Source: Veillonella montpellierensis DSM 17217 (GTDB lineage: Bacteria; Bacillota; Negativicutes; Veillonellales; Veillonellaceae). From it: 64,000 nucleotides of DNA. Positions 46,267 through 56,300 of the stretch are shown here, piece after piece. How positions within the stretch are numbered: position 1 is the first letter of the stretch; each line of letters opens with the position of its first letter. The translations under genes and the position numbers were made by a program. The DNA is taken from positions 89,938 through 153,937 of the forward strand of contig NZ_KE384563.1 of assembly GCF_000426745.1 (NCBI RefSeq), written 5' to 3'. A model generated the notes under the pieces. It made no database searches, was not told the origin of the DNA, and worked only from the letters and a program-made list of their open reading frames with translations.

Positions 46267-47556
46267 ATGAAAAAACGTTTTGCCGCTGTATTTGCAGCAA
46301 CAGCAATCTTGGGTGTAACTACAGCATTTGCTGCTAACCCATTCTCCGATGTAACTCCTGATACTTGGGCATACCAATCCGTATCCCAATTAGCTAACGC
46401 TGGTATCATCAACGGTTACCCAGATGGCACATTCAAAGGCCAAACTAACATCACTCGTTATGAAATGGCTCAAATGGTAGCAAAAGCTATGGCTAACCAA
46501 GACCGTGCTAACGCTGAACAACAAGCTATGATTAACCGCTTAGCTGACGAATTTTCTACTGAATTGAACAACTTGGGTGTTCGCGTATCTAACTTGGAAA
46601 ACAAAGTAGGTAACGTAAAAGTAACTGGCGATGTTCGTTTGCGCTACAAACAAACTGAACATAAAGATTCTAAATTTGATTATCGTGGACGCATTAAATT
46701 CAACGCCATGGTTAACGATAATACAACTGCTACTGTACGTGTAGGTGCTTCTAATAATTTTGGTTCAGGTGATGCTGATCATACCGATTTTGCTGCTACA
46801 GTTGATCAAGCTTATGTGGCTCACAACTTCTCCAAAGAATTGACTGCTGTTGTAGGTCGTCAAAACTTATTTGTTGGTGGCGGTTTAATGTATGATGATG
46901 CATTTGATGGTGCTGCCTTAGCGTATGATAATGGTAAAGTATCTGCTACTGTAGGCTATGGTACTCCTATTGCTGGGTTAGGAAACCAAGAGGTTAAAGA
47001 TACAGCAACTGTAACATTGGCTCAAGCTAATGTAAAACTAGCTGATAACGTATCTGTAGGTGGTTTCTACGTACGTGGTAATAAAGATATTTATACTATG
47101 AATGATAACGGGAAGAAGACTGTTAAAACAAATAAGGCGGTAGTACCAGCTGATAAAGATACATCTAGTACTACTAACGTATATGGTTTTAACACAGATA
47201 TGAACTTTGGTAATGTATGGGTTGGTGGCGAATGGTTAAAAGCTAACTATGATAATTCTAATGCATGGGTAGCAGGCATTGGCTATGGTAACTATGACCA
47301 AGCTGTAGCAGGTACTTGGGATGTAAAAGCTCAATACATGTATGCTAATGTGGCTGCTCCAATTTTATCAAATACATATAGTTTCCAAGATGCACCTTTC
47401 AAAGGTTGGTTAGCCACTGTTGATTATGCAGTAGCTAAAAATGTAGGTGTAACTGCTTACTATGGTTTTGCTAATAAATCAGTTGATACTGACGCAGCAA
47501 AAGATAATCAAAAACAAGCTGATTACTATCAAGCACAATTAAACTTCAAATTCTAA
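46267..47556 (+). CDS. ompM: SLH-domain outer-membrane porin OmpM
   Basis: The 429-residue protein has a signal peptide (cleavage AFA-AN near residue 23), one SLH domain (residues about 24-75: NPFSDVTPDTWAYQSVSQLA, then GYPDGTFKG and ITRYE), a short coiled coil (about 78-112) and a beta-barrel of about 300 residues ending NFKF with terminal Phe. OmpM proteins tie the outer membrane of Negativicutes to polyamine-modified peptidoglycan through the SLH domain and form pores. The codon choice in the first 150 codons is strongly biased (AAC, GCT, GTA, CGT), a sign of high expression. A terminator and a second, broken ompM tail follow. Confidence 0.95.
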   Translation: MKKRFAAVFAATAILGVTTAFAANPFSDVTPDTWAYQSVSQLANAGIINGYPDGTFKGQTNITRYEMAQMVAKAMANQDRANAEQQAMINRLADEFSTELNNLGVRVSNLENKVGNVKVTGDVRLRYKQTEHKDSKFDYRGRIKFNAMVNDNTTATVRVGASNNFGSGDADHTDFAATVDQAYVAHNFSKELTAVVGRQNLFVGGGLMYDDAFDGAALAYDNGKVSATVGYGTPIAGLGNQEVKDTATVTLAQANVKLADNVSVGGFYVRGNKDIYTMNDNGKKTVKTNKAVVPADKDTSSTTNVYGFNTDMNFGNVWVGGEWLKANYDNSNAWVAGIGYGNYDQAVAGTWDVKAQYMYANVAAPILSNTYSFQDAPFKGWLATVDYAVAKNVGVTAYYGFANKSVDTDAAKDNQKQADYYQAQLNFKF

Positions 47557-47570
47557 TTGCTAGTAATTGA

Positions 47571-47602
47571 AAGAGAGTCTCTTCGGAGACTCTCTTTTTT
47601 TT
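47571..47602 (+). terminator. Rho-independent terminator of ompM
   Basis: A perfect 11-bp stem, AAGAGAGTCTC and GAGACTCTCTT, closes a TTCG tetraloop and runs into eight T. It is 14 bp past the ompM stop. Confidence 0.95.
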
Positions 47603-47616
47603 ACCCATGGCAATAA

Positions 47617-47769
47617 GATTGGTTAGCCACTGTTGATTATGTATTAGCTAAAAACGTAGGCTTAACTGCTAACTATGGATTCGGTAACAAAACTATAGAT
47701 CGTTTTGCTGAAAACAATAACCAAAAACAACCTAATTACTACAAAGTAGAATTAAACTTCAAATTTTAA
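47617..47769 (+). pseudogene. 3' fragment of a second ompM gene
   Basis: Starting at the Trp codon at 47620, 49 codons stay in frame to TAA at 47767 and read WLATVDYVLAKNVGLTANYG...NFKF. This is the same end as the intact porin (GWLATVDYAVAKNVGVTAYYG...NFKF) with a different stretch just before the last strand. No start codon, signal peptide or SLH domain precedes it; the upstream 15 bases join directly to the terminator of ompM. It is therefore a leftover of a tandem ompM copy or a silent donor for recombination. Confidence 0.85.
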
Positions 47770-47783
47770 TTGTTAGTAATTGA

Positions 47784-47814
47784 AAGAGAGTCTCTTCGGA
47801 GACTCTCTTTTTTT
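47784..47814 (+). terminator. Copied terminator after the ompM fragment
   Basis: It has the same 11-bp stem with a TTCG loop and T-run as at 47571-47602. The identical position relative to the NFKF stop codon shows that the duplication included the terminator. Confidence 0.9.
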
Positions 47815-47819
47815 GTACC

Positions 47820-48070
47820 TTAGTACTGGTGATGATAAGGGCGGTTGTAACGAATCACACTGAGTCTACATCATACGACTGTAGATAAGTGGTTGCACCC
47901 ATACATACTTTGTTTATGTAGTGCCAGTGATAGATATAGCTAGTTGTAACGAATACATCTAGTCTTGTAGTACCAGTGATAGATATAGGCGGTTAGGACG
48001 AACTAATACCGTATGTATGTAGTACGAGCAATCGATATAGAAAGGCGTAATGCATACATACTTAGTCTAT
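47820..48070 (+). repeat. Degenerate tandem repeat, about 49-bp period, five copies
   Basis: Units begin near 47820, 47869, 47918, 47967 and 48019. The shared pattern is GTAGTACCAGTGATAGATA, then GGCGGTTGTAACGAAT and a CATAC-rich end. The third and fourth units are closest to each other; the second and fifth have decayed. No open frame runs through it. Confidence 0.7.
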
Positions 48071-48177
48071 AGTACTATGCTAGTGTATTAATAGCAGGGA
48101 TACGCGTATTATACACAAGGTGATAATCTACAACAACATAGTGTTATAAGAGTTATAGGACAAAACGTGTTGTTTTA

Positions 48178-48226
48178 AATGCCGATGGAACTAGGAAATA
48201 CCTAGCTTCATCGGCATTTTATCTTT
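48178..48226. terminator. Long hairpin with T-rich tail
   Basis: AAATGCCGATG (48178-48188) pairs with CATCGGCATTT (48208-48218), and an inner ACTAGG/CCTAG stem extends it. Downstream ATCTTTTT on the plus strand fits a terminator. No gene directly upstream needs it, so it may end a transcript from the repeat region or from ompM read-through. Confidence 0.6.
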
Positions 48227-48342
48227 TTAGTGAACGTTAAAGAGTGACAAAATGTGTTGCAAAAAAGCTGAAAACCTTACATTTACTGGCCTAAATAGGG
48301 TTTTATCTTTCTAGGAATATATTTTTTAGAAGGAGTATTTTT

Positions 48343-48396
48343 ATGAAAAATGTTAGATATCCGATTGCTATAGTAAGTATTCTACATCTATGGTAG
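48343..48396 (+). CDS. Possible 17-codon peptide or truncated gene start
   Basis: An AGAAGGAG ribosome-binding site about nine bases upstream of ATG 48343 opens a reading frame MKNVRYPIAIVSILHLW that stops at TAG. The basic then hydrophobic beginning looks like the start of a signal peptide. It could be the remnant of a lost secreted protein or a leader peptide. No longer frame continues it. Confidence 0.3.
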   Translation: MKNVRYPIAIVSILHLW

Positions 48397-48532
48397 TAAT
48401 CATCTATACATTCCGTAAATATATTGTATAGGGCGAGTATATGTGGTGGATAGAAATAGAATTTGTAGCATAACCCTATGTGTCTGCCTATAGCGCTGGC
48501 AACAGTTACTTTCAAGAATTCATATAGAATGC

Positions 48533-48561
48533 TTGACGGCACCAGTAATTATTGATATAAT
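48533..48561 (+). promoter_or_regulatory. Promoter of tRNA-Pro
   Basis: TTGACG (48533-48538) and TATAAT (48556-48561) with exactly 17 bp between them end 12 bp before the tRNA gene. This is one of the best promoter matches in the window. Confidence 0.85.
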
Positions 48562-48573
48562 AACTCTTGTTGA

Positions 48574-48650
48574 CGGGGCATAGCGCAGTTTGGTAGCGCA
48601 CCTGGCTTGGGACCAGGGGGTCGCAGGTTCGAATCCTGCTGCTCCGACCA
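48574..48650 (+). tRNA. tRNA-Pro (anticodon TGG)
   Basis: A 77-base cloverleaf can be drawn. The acceptor stem CGGGGCA pairs with TGCTCCG (one G-U), the D-arm contains AGCGCAGTTTGGTAGCGC, the anticodon stem CCTGG/CCAGG holds loop CTTGGGA with anticodon TGG, and the T-arm is GCAGG-TTCGAAT-CCTGC. CCA is encoded. The first base C and anticodon TGG identify proline. Confidence 0.97.
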
Positions 48651-48747
48651 TGTGATTACAATTAGTGCCGCAATGAATGTATAAGTCCATGCTTACATTA
48701 CGCATCTGTAACGGTACTATAACATATAGAATACTAGTACATCTATG

Positions 48748-48777
48748 AATTTGGTCGTGAGGACCAAATTTTTTTTA
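48748..48777 (+). terminator. Terminator after tRNA-Pro
   Basis: AATTTGGTC and GACCAAATT form a nine-bp stem with a five-base loop, followed by eight T. It is about 100 bp past the tRNA. Confidence 0.85.
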
Positions 48778-48869
48778 TACGAAGCGATCACTAGTATATA
48801 GAAAGCACAGACGTAACACGCTTTCTGGGTAGAATTAAAAAATTCACCTATTAAGGCGATACAGCATTG

Positions 48870-48899
48870 ATTCGACTGATACAATCAGTCGATTTTTTT
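48870..48899 (+). terminator. Second hairpin with T-run after the tRNA
   Basis: TCGACTGA (48872-48879) and TCAGTCGA (48885-48892) with a five-base loop are followed by seven T. A second terminator this close suggests either a back-up or the end of a short unrecognised transcript between 48778 and 48870. Confidence 0.65.
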
Positions 48900-49082
48900 A
48901 TATATACATATGTATATATAACTATAATACGAACACTGCCGTTTGAATGGCATAGATGGTGAAACGTATATATCCACCGTCCTTCTAATGTACCATAGAT
49001 AGATGCTAGAGATGAAAATAAATACATGGTAGGAAGTATTATTGCCACTAATACAATTTATTGTTTTACTTTTACACACAAT

Positions 49083-49400
49083 AATGCATGATAAACCTAT
49101 TCATCACAATCATGTCACAGTTTTGGTGTACATGCTGTGTTATAAAAGGAGTACATCACACCGAATGGACGCTACATGTTAGCGCATACCTACTGCGCTA
49201 TAAAAGAATTACATCTTATTAGATGGATCCTATATGTTAGTGCATATATATTAGATTATAAAAGAGATATATGTAATGAATGGATGATACACGTTTGATA
49301 TATGTATACTGCATGATACATAGCGTCTATTGCAATGGCTGCCACATGGTAGTCCATGTATTGGCAGTAAATGAATTACATCGAATGCATAACGTACTTT
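49083..49400 (+). repeat. Degenerate tandem repeat, about 58-bp period, five to six copies
   Basis: TATAAAAG begins clear units at 49141, 49199 and 49257; degenerate copies extend to about 49083 and 49400. Shared features in each unit are TATAAAAGnnnTACAT, then a GAATGGA-like box, an ACATGTTAG-like box and a TGCAT-like end. It is not the same family as the 49-bp array at 47820. Confidence 0.65.
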
Positions 49401-49624
49401 CAGAATATGTAGTATGAATGATAGTATGGTTTACAATTATATATGGTTATACTAGTTAGTGTCTAGCTTGTAAGGAGATAGATTTTTTACGTTACACGAA
49501 AGATAGCGTATATAGATATTCATACAAGGCTAGTAAAAATGATGACTATAGAAACAGAGGGGATAGAACTGATTTAGTGTGCCCCCTTCTGTTCTTGGAC
49601 AGATATAAGTAAGCCACTTATGGA

Positions 49625-49660
49625 GAATGAGTTTGATATGTTACCAGACTCATTCCTTTT
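49625..49660 (+). terminator. Terminator-like hairpin
   Basis: GAATGAGTTTG (49625-49635) pairs with CAGACTCATTC (49645-49655), with one G-U pair and a nine-base loop, followed by CTTTT. No gene directly upstream explains it. Confidence 0.5.
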
Positions 49661-49998
49661 AATGGGAGCGAATACTTTCGTATTGCAATCATCGATAGGA
49701 TCCATTCCTATGTTGATATATCTTCATAAGGAGTAAATTTCTGTCGTTATAGTAACTCGGTCCTATTGCTGACAATATATGTGTAACATTTTCTATTATG
49801 ATTACTCTATATACGTTGCGTAATCGTATACGATGATTAATGGTATAGGTAAGTAACCGATTAGGGATAATACTTTCTGATATTTTAAAATTGTTAGCCA
49901 TTGAAAAGAAGTCCCTTTTTTTAGAAAGATACATAGAATATTTCCTTTTTTCAAATCCTTTGCTATAAAATAATCATATAGATTGCACACAATTTAAC

Positions 49999-50043
49999 GG
50001 GGGGGTGCTTAATATTGACAGTATGTAAAAGATAGAGTAATTT
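49999..50043 (+). promoter_or_regulatory. G tract plus promoter-like element upstream of the adhesin
   Basis: Seven consecutive G (49999-50005) in otherwise AT-rich DNA end ten bases before TTGACA (50015-50020), a perfect -35 box. TAATTT (50038-50043) follows at 17 bp as a weak -10. The predicted leader to the adhesin start would be about 165 bases. Confidence 0.45.
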
Positions 50044-50115
50044 AGTAATGTATGGAATAAACAAAGTAAATACCTAGGTCTATTATATAAAATAGTCTAT
50101 AGAAAGCCTTTTTTT

Positions 50116-50158
50116 CTAAAAGCTTCTGTGAGGATTTGAGTATGATGTGAGCTTTTAG
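50116..50158 (+). other. Inverted repeat in the adhesin leader
   Basis: CTAAAAGCT (50116-50124) and AGCTTTTAG (50150-50158) pair perfectly across 25 bases, about 60 bp before the start codon. It may modulate translation or mark a protein-binding site. Confidence 0.4.
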
Positions 50159-50216
50159 TGGCTTATTCGATTGTGTGATGTAAAAATATAACAAATATGT
50201 TGAGGAGGATACGGCT

Positions 50217-50399
50217 ATGAATCGTATTTATCGAGTTATTTTTAATCGTTCACGAGGATTGTATCAAGTTGTTTCAGAGATTGCGAAACGTGGGGGAAAA
50301 GAAAAAAGTAGTAGAACTAGTGGCTCATCATTGCGACGCGGTGCGGGTATAGCACTTTGTATTGCAGGCATCATGGGCGGGACGCTATCTGTCCATGCG
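50217..50399 (+). other. Extended signal peptide region (ESPR) of the adhesin
   Basis: Residues 1-61 start MNRIYRVIFNRSRGLYQVVSE, the N-extension typical of very large autotransporters. A Lys/Arg-rich spacer and a hydrophobic helix (AGIALCIAGIMGGTLSVHA) follow. The extension is thought to slow Sec translocation. Confidence 0.85.
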
Positions 50400-53300
50400 G
50401 CGGATGAATATGTGTTGAAAACAACCTTTGATCAGGAAGTTCAGAATTTAAATGCTAGAATTTCAACGCAAGAGATGTCGATGATGGGCTATCAAGCTAT
50501 CATTGATAAACAAGTAAAGGATATGGGTACGAAAGTCGATGGTATAGGTACGAAAGTCGATGGTATTGACGCAAAAGCGATTGCGAACCAAGAGGCTATT
50601 TCTGCCTTGACAAAAGCAAATGGCACGATTGATATAATTAAGAAAGGCTTACAAGATAACAAAGAGGCTATTAACGAGATCACGAAAGATGGAGGAAAAC
50701 TGGATCAAACGATTGATCAAGTTAATACGATGGTAGGTGCACTGGGCGACTCTATGACCCGCTTGCAAGAAAAGCAGAATGCGAATAGTGGAGACATTGC
50801 GCAACTTAAAACAGCTGTAGCGGATATTACAAAAGATGGCGGTGTAGTGGATACGAATAAGAAAGCTATCGCAAAGAATGCTGGAAATATTCAAGCCAAT
50901 AAAGACCAAATCGGCAAAAACACAGAACAAATCGGTAAAAATAAAGAACAAATTGGTAAGAATACAAACGCCATTGCTACTAATACACAAGCATTAGATG
51001 AATTAAATGGGCCTAATGGAACCATTGCAAGCATTAAAAACGACATTCAAACGAATAAGGACCAAATTGGTAAAGCAAATGAAGCCATCGAGAAGGCGAA
51101 AACTGATTTAGCGGAACAAATTTCAAAGGCGAAGAACGAAATTGGACAAACAAATCAGGCTTTGGATGGACGTGTATCACAAAACGAAAAAGATATTAAA
51201 CAGAATAAAGAAGATATCAAGCAAAATAAAGTAAATATCAATCAGAATACAGAAGATATCAAAAAACTTACACAGACGGTTAGTGACAATAAAGAAGCAG
51301 CTGATAATGCGTTAACAACAGTAAAAAATGATTTACAAAGTAAAATAGATACAACTAATGAAACATTAACAACTACAAAAACTGAATTGTCTAATAAAAT
51401 TGACACTACTAAATCTGATTTGGAAAAGGTAATTGGCGACAATAAAACAGCTGCCGATACTGCGTTAACAAAAGCGAAAGAAGAATTAAACAAGACAATT
51501 AGCGACAATAAAGAAGCGGCTAATACTGCGTTAACAACAGCAAAAAATGATTTTCAAGGAAAGATTAATACCACCAACCAAAACTTGGATCAAGCTAAAA
51601 CGGATTTGACGAATAAAATAAATAAAGATGTAGGTGATGCAAAGACAGCATTGGCAGGTCAGATTTCCGGTGTACAAAGAACTTTGCAGGGAAAGATTGA
51701 TGCAACAAATCAGACAGTGGCTACCAATCAGCAGAAAACAGATGATAATTTCAAAAAAATTCAAGAGTTTATTCAGAAAAGAATAAATGGACAGACTGCG
51801 GGTCAGAAAAATTTAGGGTTAGATATCGGTGAAAATGCTAGATTGGGATTTAGATATTTCCGTACCAGCATGGATAATAAGCACGATGCAGATCCACAAG
51901 GTGCTAATTCCATGGCCATCGGTGTGAGTACAACTTCCGGTGACGGTTCAATCGGGATTGCCGCAGGCGGACCAGCGGGGGCTCTTACAGCAGGTGGTGA
52001 AAACTCCATCGGTATCGGTAATGGCATACAAATTGATGACAAGGAAAATGGTAATACCATCGCCATCGGTACAGAGGCGAAGATTCTTAAACAATCTGAA
52101 GGTGCCATTGCCATCGGTCAGGCCGCTAATATTGTAGCCACTAATAAATACGCCATTGCTATCGGTGCGGCAACGCAAACTTACGCAGAAGAAAGCATGG
52201 CACTAGGCCACAGTGCTAAAACCTACATGAAGGGTGGCGTGGCTATCGGGCAAGACGCTCAGGTCGGCGAGTATATAGAACCACCCGTGTTAGATGGGGA
52301 TGTGAAACAGGACGGTCTCGGTACTGGTATCGATGGGATTGCTATCGGGCGTGGTGCACAGACCTTGGCGGATCAGACCATTTCCATCGGTGCAGAAGCA
52401 GGTCTAGGCATGAAGAGAACGGGGACAATTCCGCTTGCCGCATCGCATATCGTCATTGGTAATCAAGCCGGTCAATCTATGCAAGGTATGGAAAATATCG
52501 CCCTCGGATATAAGAGTGGTGGCAATGTACAAAGTAACTACAACATTTCCATCGGTTCCGAAGCGGGTAGAAATATCTTAGGAAGTCGTACAGACCCTAT
52601 CGGTAAAAACGTTTCTATCGGGTACCATGCAAACTTTAGAAAAGCGGTTACCCAACCAGGTCAGAATATACCTGAACCAGAACCAGGAACCGAGCCAGCC
52701 GATCCAACGGCAGAACCTAAAATGAAGATTCCATCCATTGCAGAAGATTCACAAGCTATTAAATTAGTACAATCGACAGCCATCGGTAGTGAAACCTTGG
52801 CGGCTAATAATGGTACCGCTGTAGGCTATCAGGCACAAGCGTTGGGTAACTCTACCGCTGCCTATGGTTTTGGTGCCATTGCAGAAGGTGAAAGTTCCTT
52901 AGCCTTAGGTACTGGTGCGAATGCAAAAGACGGCAATATCGCCTTAGGCGCTGGATCTATTGCATTGAAACAGGATGTGGAAAATAAATTGGCAGCCCTT
53001 ACCGGTACAAAGGCTAAGACCGGGATAGTATCTGTAGGTAATGCGGAAAAAGGTATGCTTCGTCGTGTGACGAATGTGGGCGACGCCGTAGATGATCAAG
53101 ATGCAGTTACGTTGGCACAATTACGCGCTAGCATGACACAAGTAAGTAATGATCTTATGGTCAAGGCGCAAGGTGAACTTGGTAAAACAGACCTTCATTA
53201 TGACCCAGTAGCCATTGGTGGTGATCCAAGCATTACGTTACAAGCAGGGGATAATAAAACTGGTACAGTCATTCACAATGTGGCAAAAGGCGTACATGCA

Positions 53301-56300
53301 GGTGATGCGGTTAACCTAGCACAACTTAAAGAATATACAGAAAAAGGAATGGGTCACTATTTCTCCACCCGTACTACGGGCCATAAACACAATTTTGCTA
53401 ATGAAGGCGCTACGGGGGAAAATTCCGTTGCCTTCGGTGTCGATGCAAGTGCTACCAATAAATATAGTGCCGCTATGGGTAACTATGTACAAGCACAAGG
53501 TGAAGGCAGTTTGGCAATCGGTACTGGTTGGTTCAATGAAAATGATAAACCTACCATCGAAGGAACTGGGGAAGAAGTACAGCCAGTTATGACGAAAGCC
53601 TACTCTGGATATCGCTATAATGTAGCGATTGGTGCTGGTGCACAAACGGAAGGTAATTACAGTATGGCTATCGGCCCACGGGCGTTAACCAAAAAGAAAG
53701 CGTATAAGGCGGAAAGTGAAAATACTGGCGTCGATTATGCCTTATCGATAGGATACTTATCAACCGTATATGCAAAAGACGGTCTTGCTATCGGTCATTT
53801 GGCAGAAGTACATCAACCAAATGGTGTGGCTATTGGCAGTGAATCGTGGAGCCTTCGTAATAAAGCCTTAGCCATCGGTAATCACAATACGGCACTAGGC
53901 AGAGAATCTGGCACAATGGGTACGCGTAATGGCGTATCTGGTGATAATAGCTATGTTATCGGTAATGATAATATGAATTTGACAGATGACGATCGCAAGG
54001 ACGTGCTAGATACTATTGCTAATGCAGCGACTAAAGGGATTTCCGATAATGATTCCACCGTTCTTGGTAACCGCAATACCATGGTGTCCAAATTCAAAAG
54101 CTTTGATGGATTAGATGGAAAAACGTCATATCAAGGCATTGTTCGCGGTGAAGATAATCATATTGTAGGTAATGCGAATACGTTAACACGAACTAATAAT
54201 TCCTTTGTTACTGGTAGTACGAATGAATTAGTAGAAACTACATCCACATTCCTTGTAGGGAGTGAGAATAAATTAACGAATACTAATACGATTTCCGGCG
54301 TATTAGGTGAGAAGAACGAGATTACAAGTCATCATACTACTACACTAGGCAATGAAAACAAAATTAGCGGTGATTCTGTAAAAACCTTGGGTGAACGTAA
54401 TGAGGTAAGTGGTGCTAATTTAGCAGTTATCGGTAATGATAACACGCAGGTTGCTGGAGAGGGCTCCAATGTATTCGGTAATGCCAATACCGGTGTTACC
54501 ACTGAAAATGGGCATGTTATCGGTTTCTCGAATAATGGAATTGCTGGCACTAATCAACAAGTGTTGGGCAGTTTCAATAGCACTATTAATGCTCAAAAAA
54601 GTCATGTTATCGGCTTTACTAATACGAATGTATCCGGCGAAGATCAACGCGTTATCGGTAATGAAAATGATTCTATCAGCGGGAACCGCAATACCGTATT
54701 AGGGAATAAGAATAAAGACGTTACAGCAGGAGCGGAAGATACACAACTTATCGGTAATGAAAACTCGTCTATTTCTGCGGCGCAGGCACAAATTTTAGGG
54801 AATAGTAATGCGAAGATCTCTACGAAGAGTGGCCACGTTTTCGGTAATATGAATAGCGCTATTGGCGGTGAAAAACTCTCTGTTATCGGTGATGAAAATA
54901 GTGATATAGCAGGAACACAGTCTCTTCTTTTCGGGTATAAAAATAATCAAGTACAGAAAGACACAGCTAATACCCAAATTATGGGTAATGTTAACAGCAA
55001 TATAGCGGCAAACAGAACACAGATTATAGGTAATGCTAACAAGGTTGGTATTACTAAGAACCTCAAAGAACAGGGTGCTGAAGGGCAAGACGTAACTAAA
55101 GAGGTTTTGGAAGCGGTTAAAGATGCACAGGTCATGGGGAACAATAACCAAGTACGGAATAATTACGTGCAAGTCTTAGGTAACCATATTACGACTACGC
55201 TAGATAAGTCTGTATATTTGGGTGATAATGCTGCATACAACGAAGATGAAACACTATCTGCTACGAATAAAGACTATACGAAAGATTCCATTTATGGCTA
55301 TGCCTTTGCAGGTACGAAACCAGTAGGTGTTGTCACAGTGGGCGCAAAAGGAAATGAACGACGCCTTCAAAATGTGGCTGCTGGTTTGGTAGCAGCTAAA
55401 AGCACTGATGCAGTGAATGGCAGTCAATTGTATCAATTGACACGACCACTCCATTTTGCAGGGGATAATTCTACTTTTAATGAAGCAGAAGACCATGATA
55501 AAGATACAAACGTACTTCATCGCGGATCGAATCAGAATATTACGATTAAGGGCGGCGCAGAAACAACTAAGTTGAGTGATAACAATATCGGTGTCACTGT
55601 CAACACTCAAGAAAATGTAATGAATGTGAAATTGGCTAAGAATTTAACCGATTTGGAAACAATTACATTCGGAAAAGACGGTACGTCGATGAAAATTGAC
55701 GGCACTAATCAGTCTATTTCTAATATCAAGAAAGTGACATTCGGTGCACCAGACAGTCAAAATAGTATGATCGTGGACGGTGAAACTAAGGTTATTAAAG
55801 GCTTGTCTAATACGACATGGATTCCGAAAGATAAACGGGACGCTACATTTGACAGATCACAAGCGGCGACACAAGGGCAATTAGAAGCCTTTGAAAAATC
55901 GACACAACGTGGATTCGATGTGTATGTTAATAAAGATGAAGAGGCGAATAAGTTCACTGTACAATTAGGTGATGAAAAGAAAAATGATGCCTTTGGATTC
56001 TTAGCAGGTGACAATCTAACTGTTTCCAAAGAAGGCAAACAGATTACCTATGCCTTGAAGGACGACTTGGCTGTCGGTAAAGAAGGTCAAGATGGCAAGG
56101 ATGGGACACTTACTGTACATGGTAAAGCGGGTGAAACAGTTGCCATTAACGGTAAAGATGGCAATGTGACCATTGAAAGTGCCAAAGATGGTGAAAGTAA
56201 GAAGAATACGATTACTATGAATGGCAAAGATGGCACTGTAGGCATTAATGGTAAAGACGGTGCGACTGTTGTGATGAACGGTGACGGAACCATTGTTGCG

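Larger units (their letters stand above)
47405..47814 (+). repeat. Tandem repeat of the ompM 3' end plus terminator
   Basis: The segment from TTGGTTAGCCACTG at 47405 through the terminator at 47602 is repeated, with divergence in the middle, from 47619 to 47814. Both ends of the unit are nearly identical, while the part coding for the last surface loop differs. Confidence 0.85.
48900..50216. other. Gene-poor spacer before the adhesin, about 1.3 kb
   Basis: No plus-strand gene is visible. Contents in order are: an 18-bp palindrome TATATACATATGTATATA (48901-48918), the 58-bp repeat array (49083-49400), a hairpin at 49625-49655, a weak minus-strand open frame (49934-49689, judged unlikely), a run of seven G (49999-50005), a promoter-like element (50015-50043) and a leader inverted repeat (50116-50158). 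The base composition is very AT-rich. Confidence 0.6.

Noticed and set aside
47820..49400. Regular repeats as a possible CRISPR array
   Set aside because: Units are degenerate along their whole length with no conserved repeat and unique spacer alternation, and no cas genes are present.
49689..49934. Minus-strand frame of 81 codons with an AAAAAAGGA site before its ATG
   Set aside because: The product is an Ile/Asn/Tyr/Arg-rich sequence typical of chance frames in AT-rich DNA, with no recognisable domain. A second overlapping minus frame (49990-49802) looks equally random. Kept only as a remote possibility.
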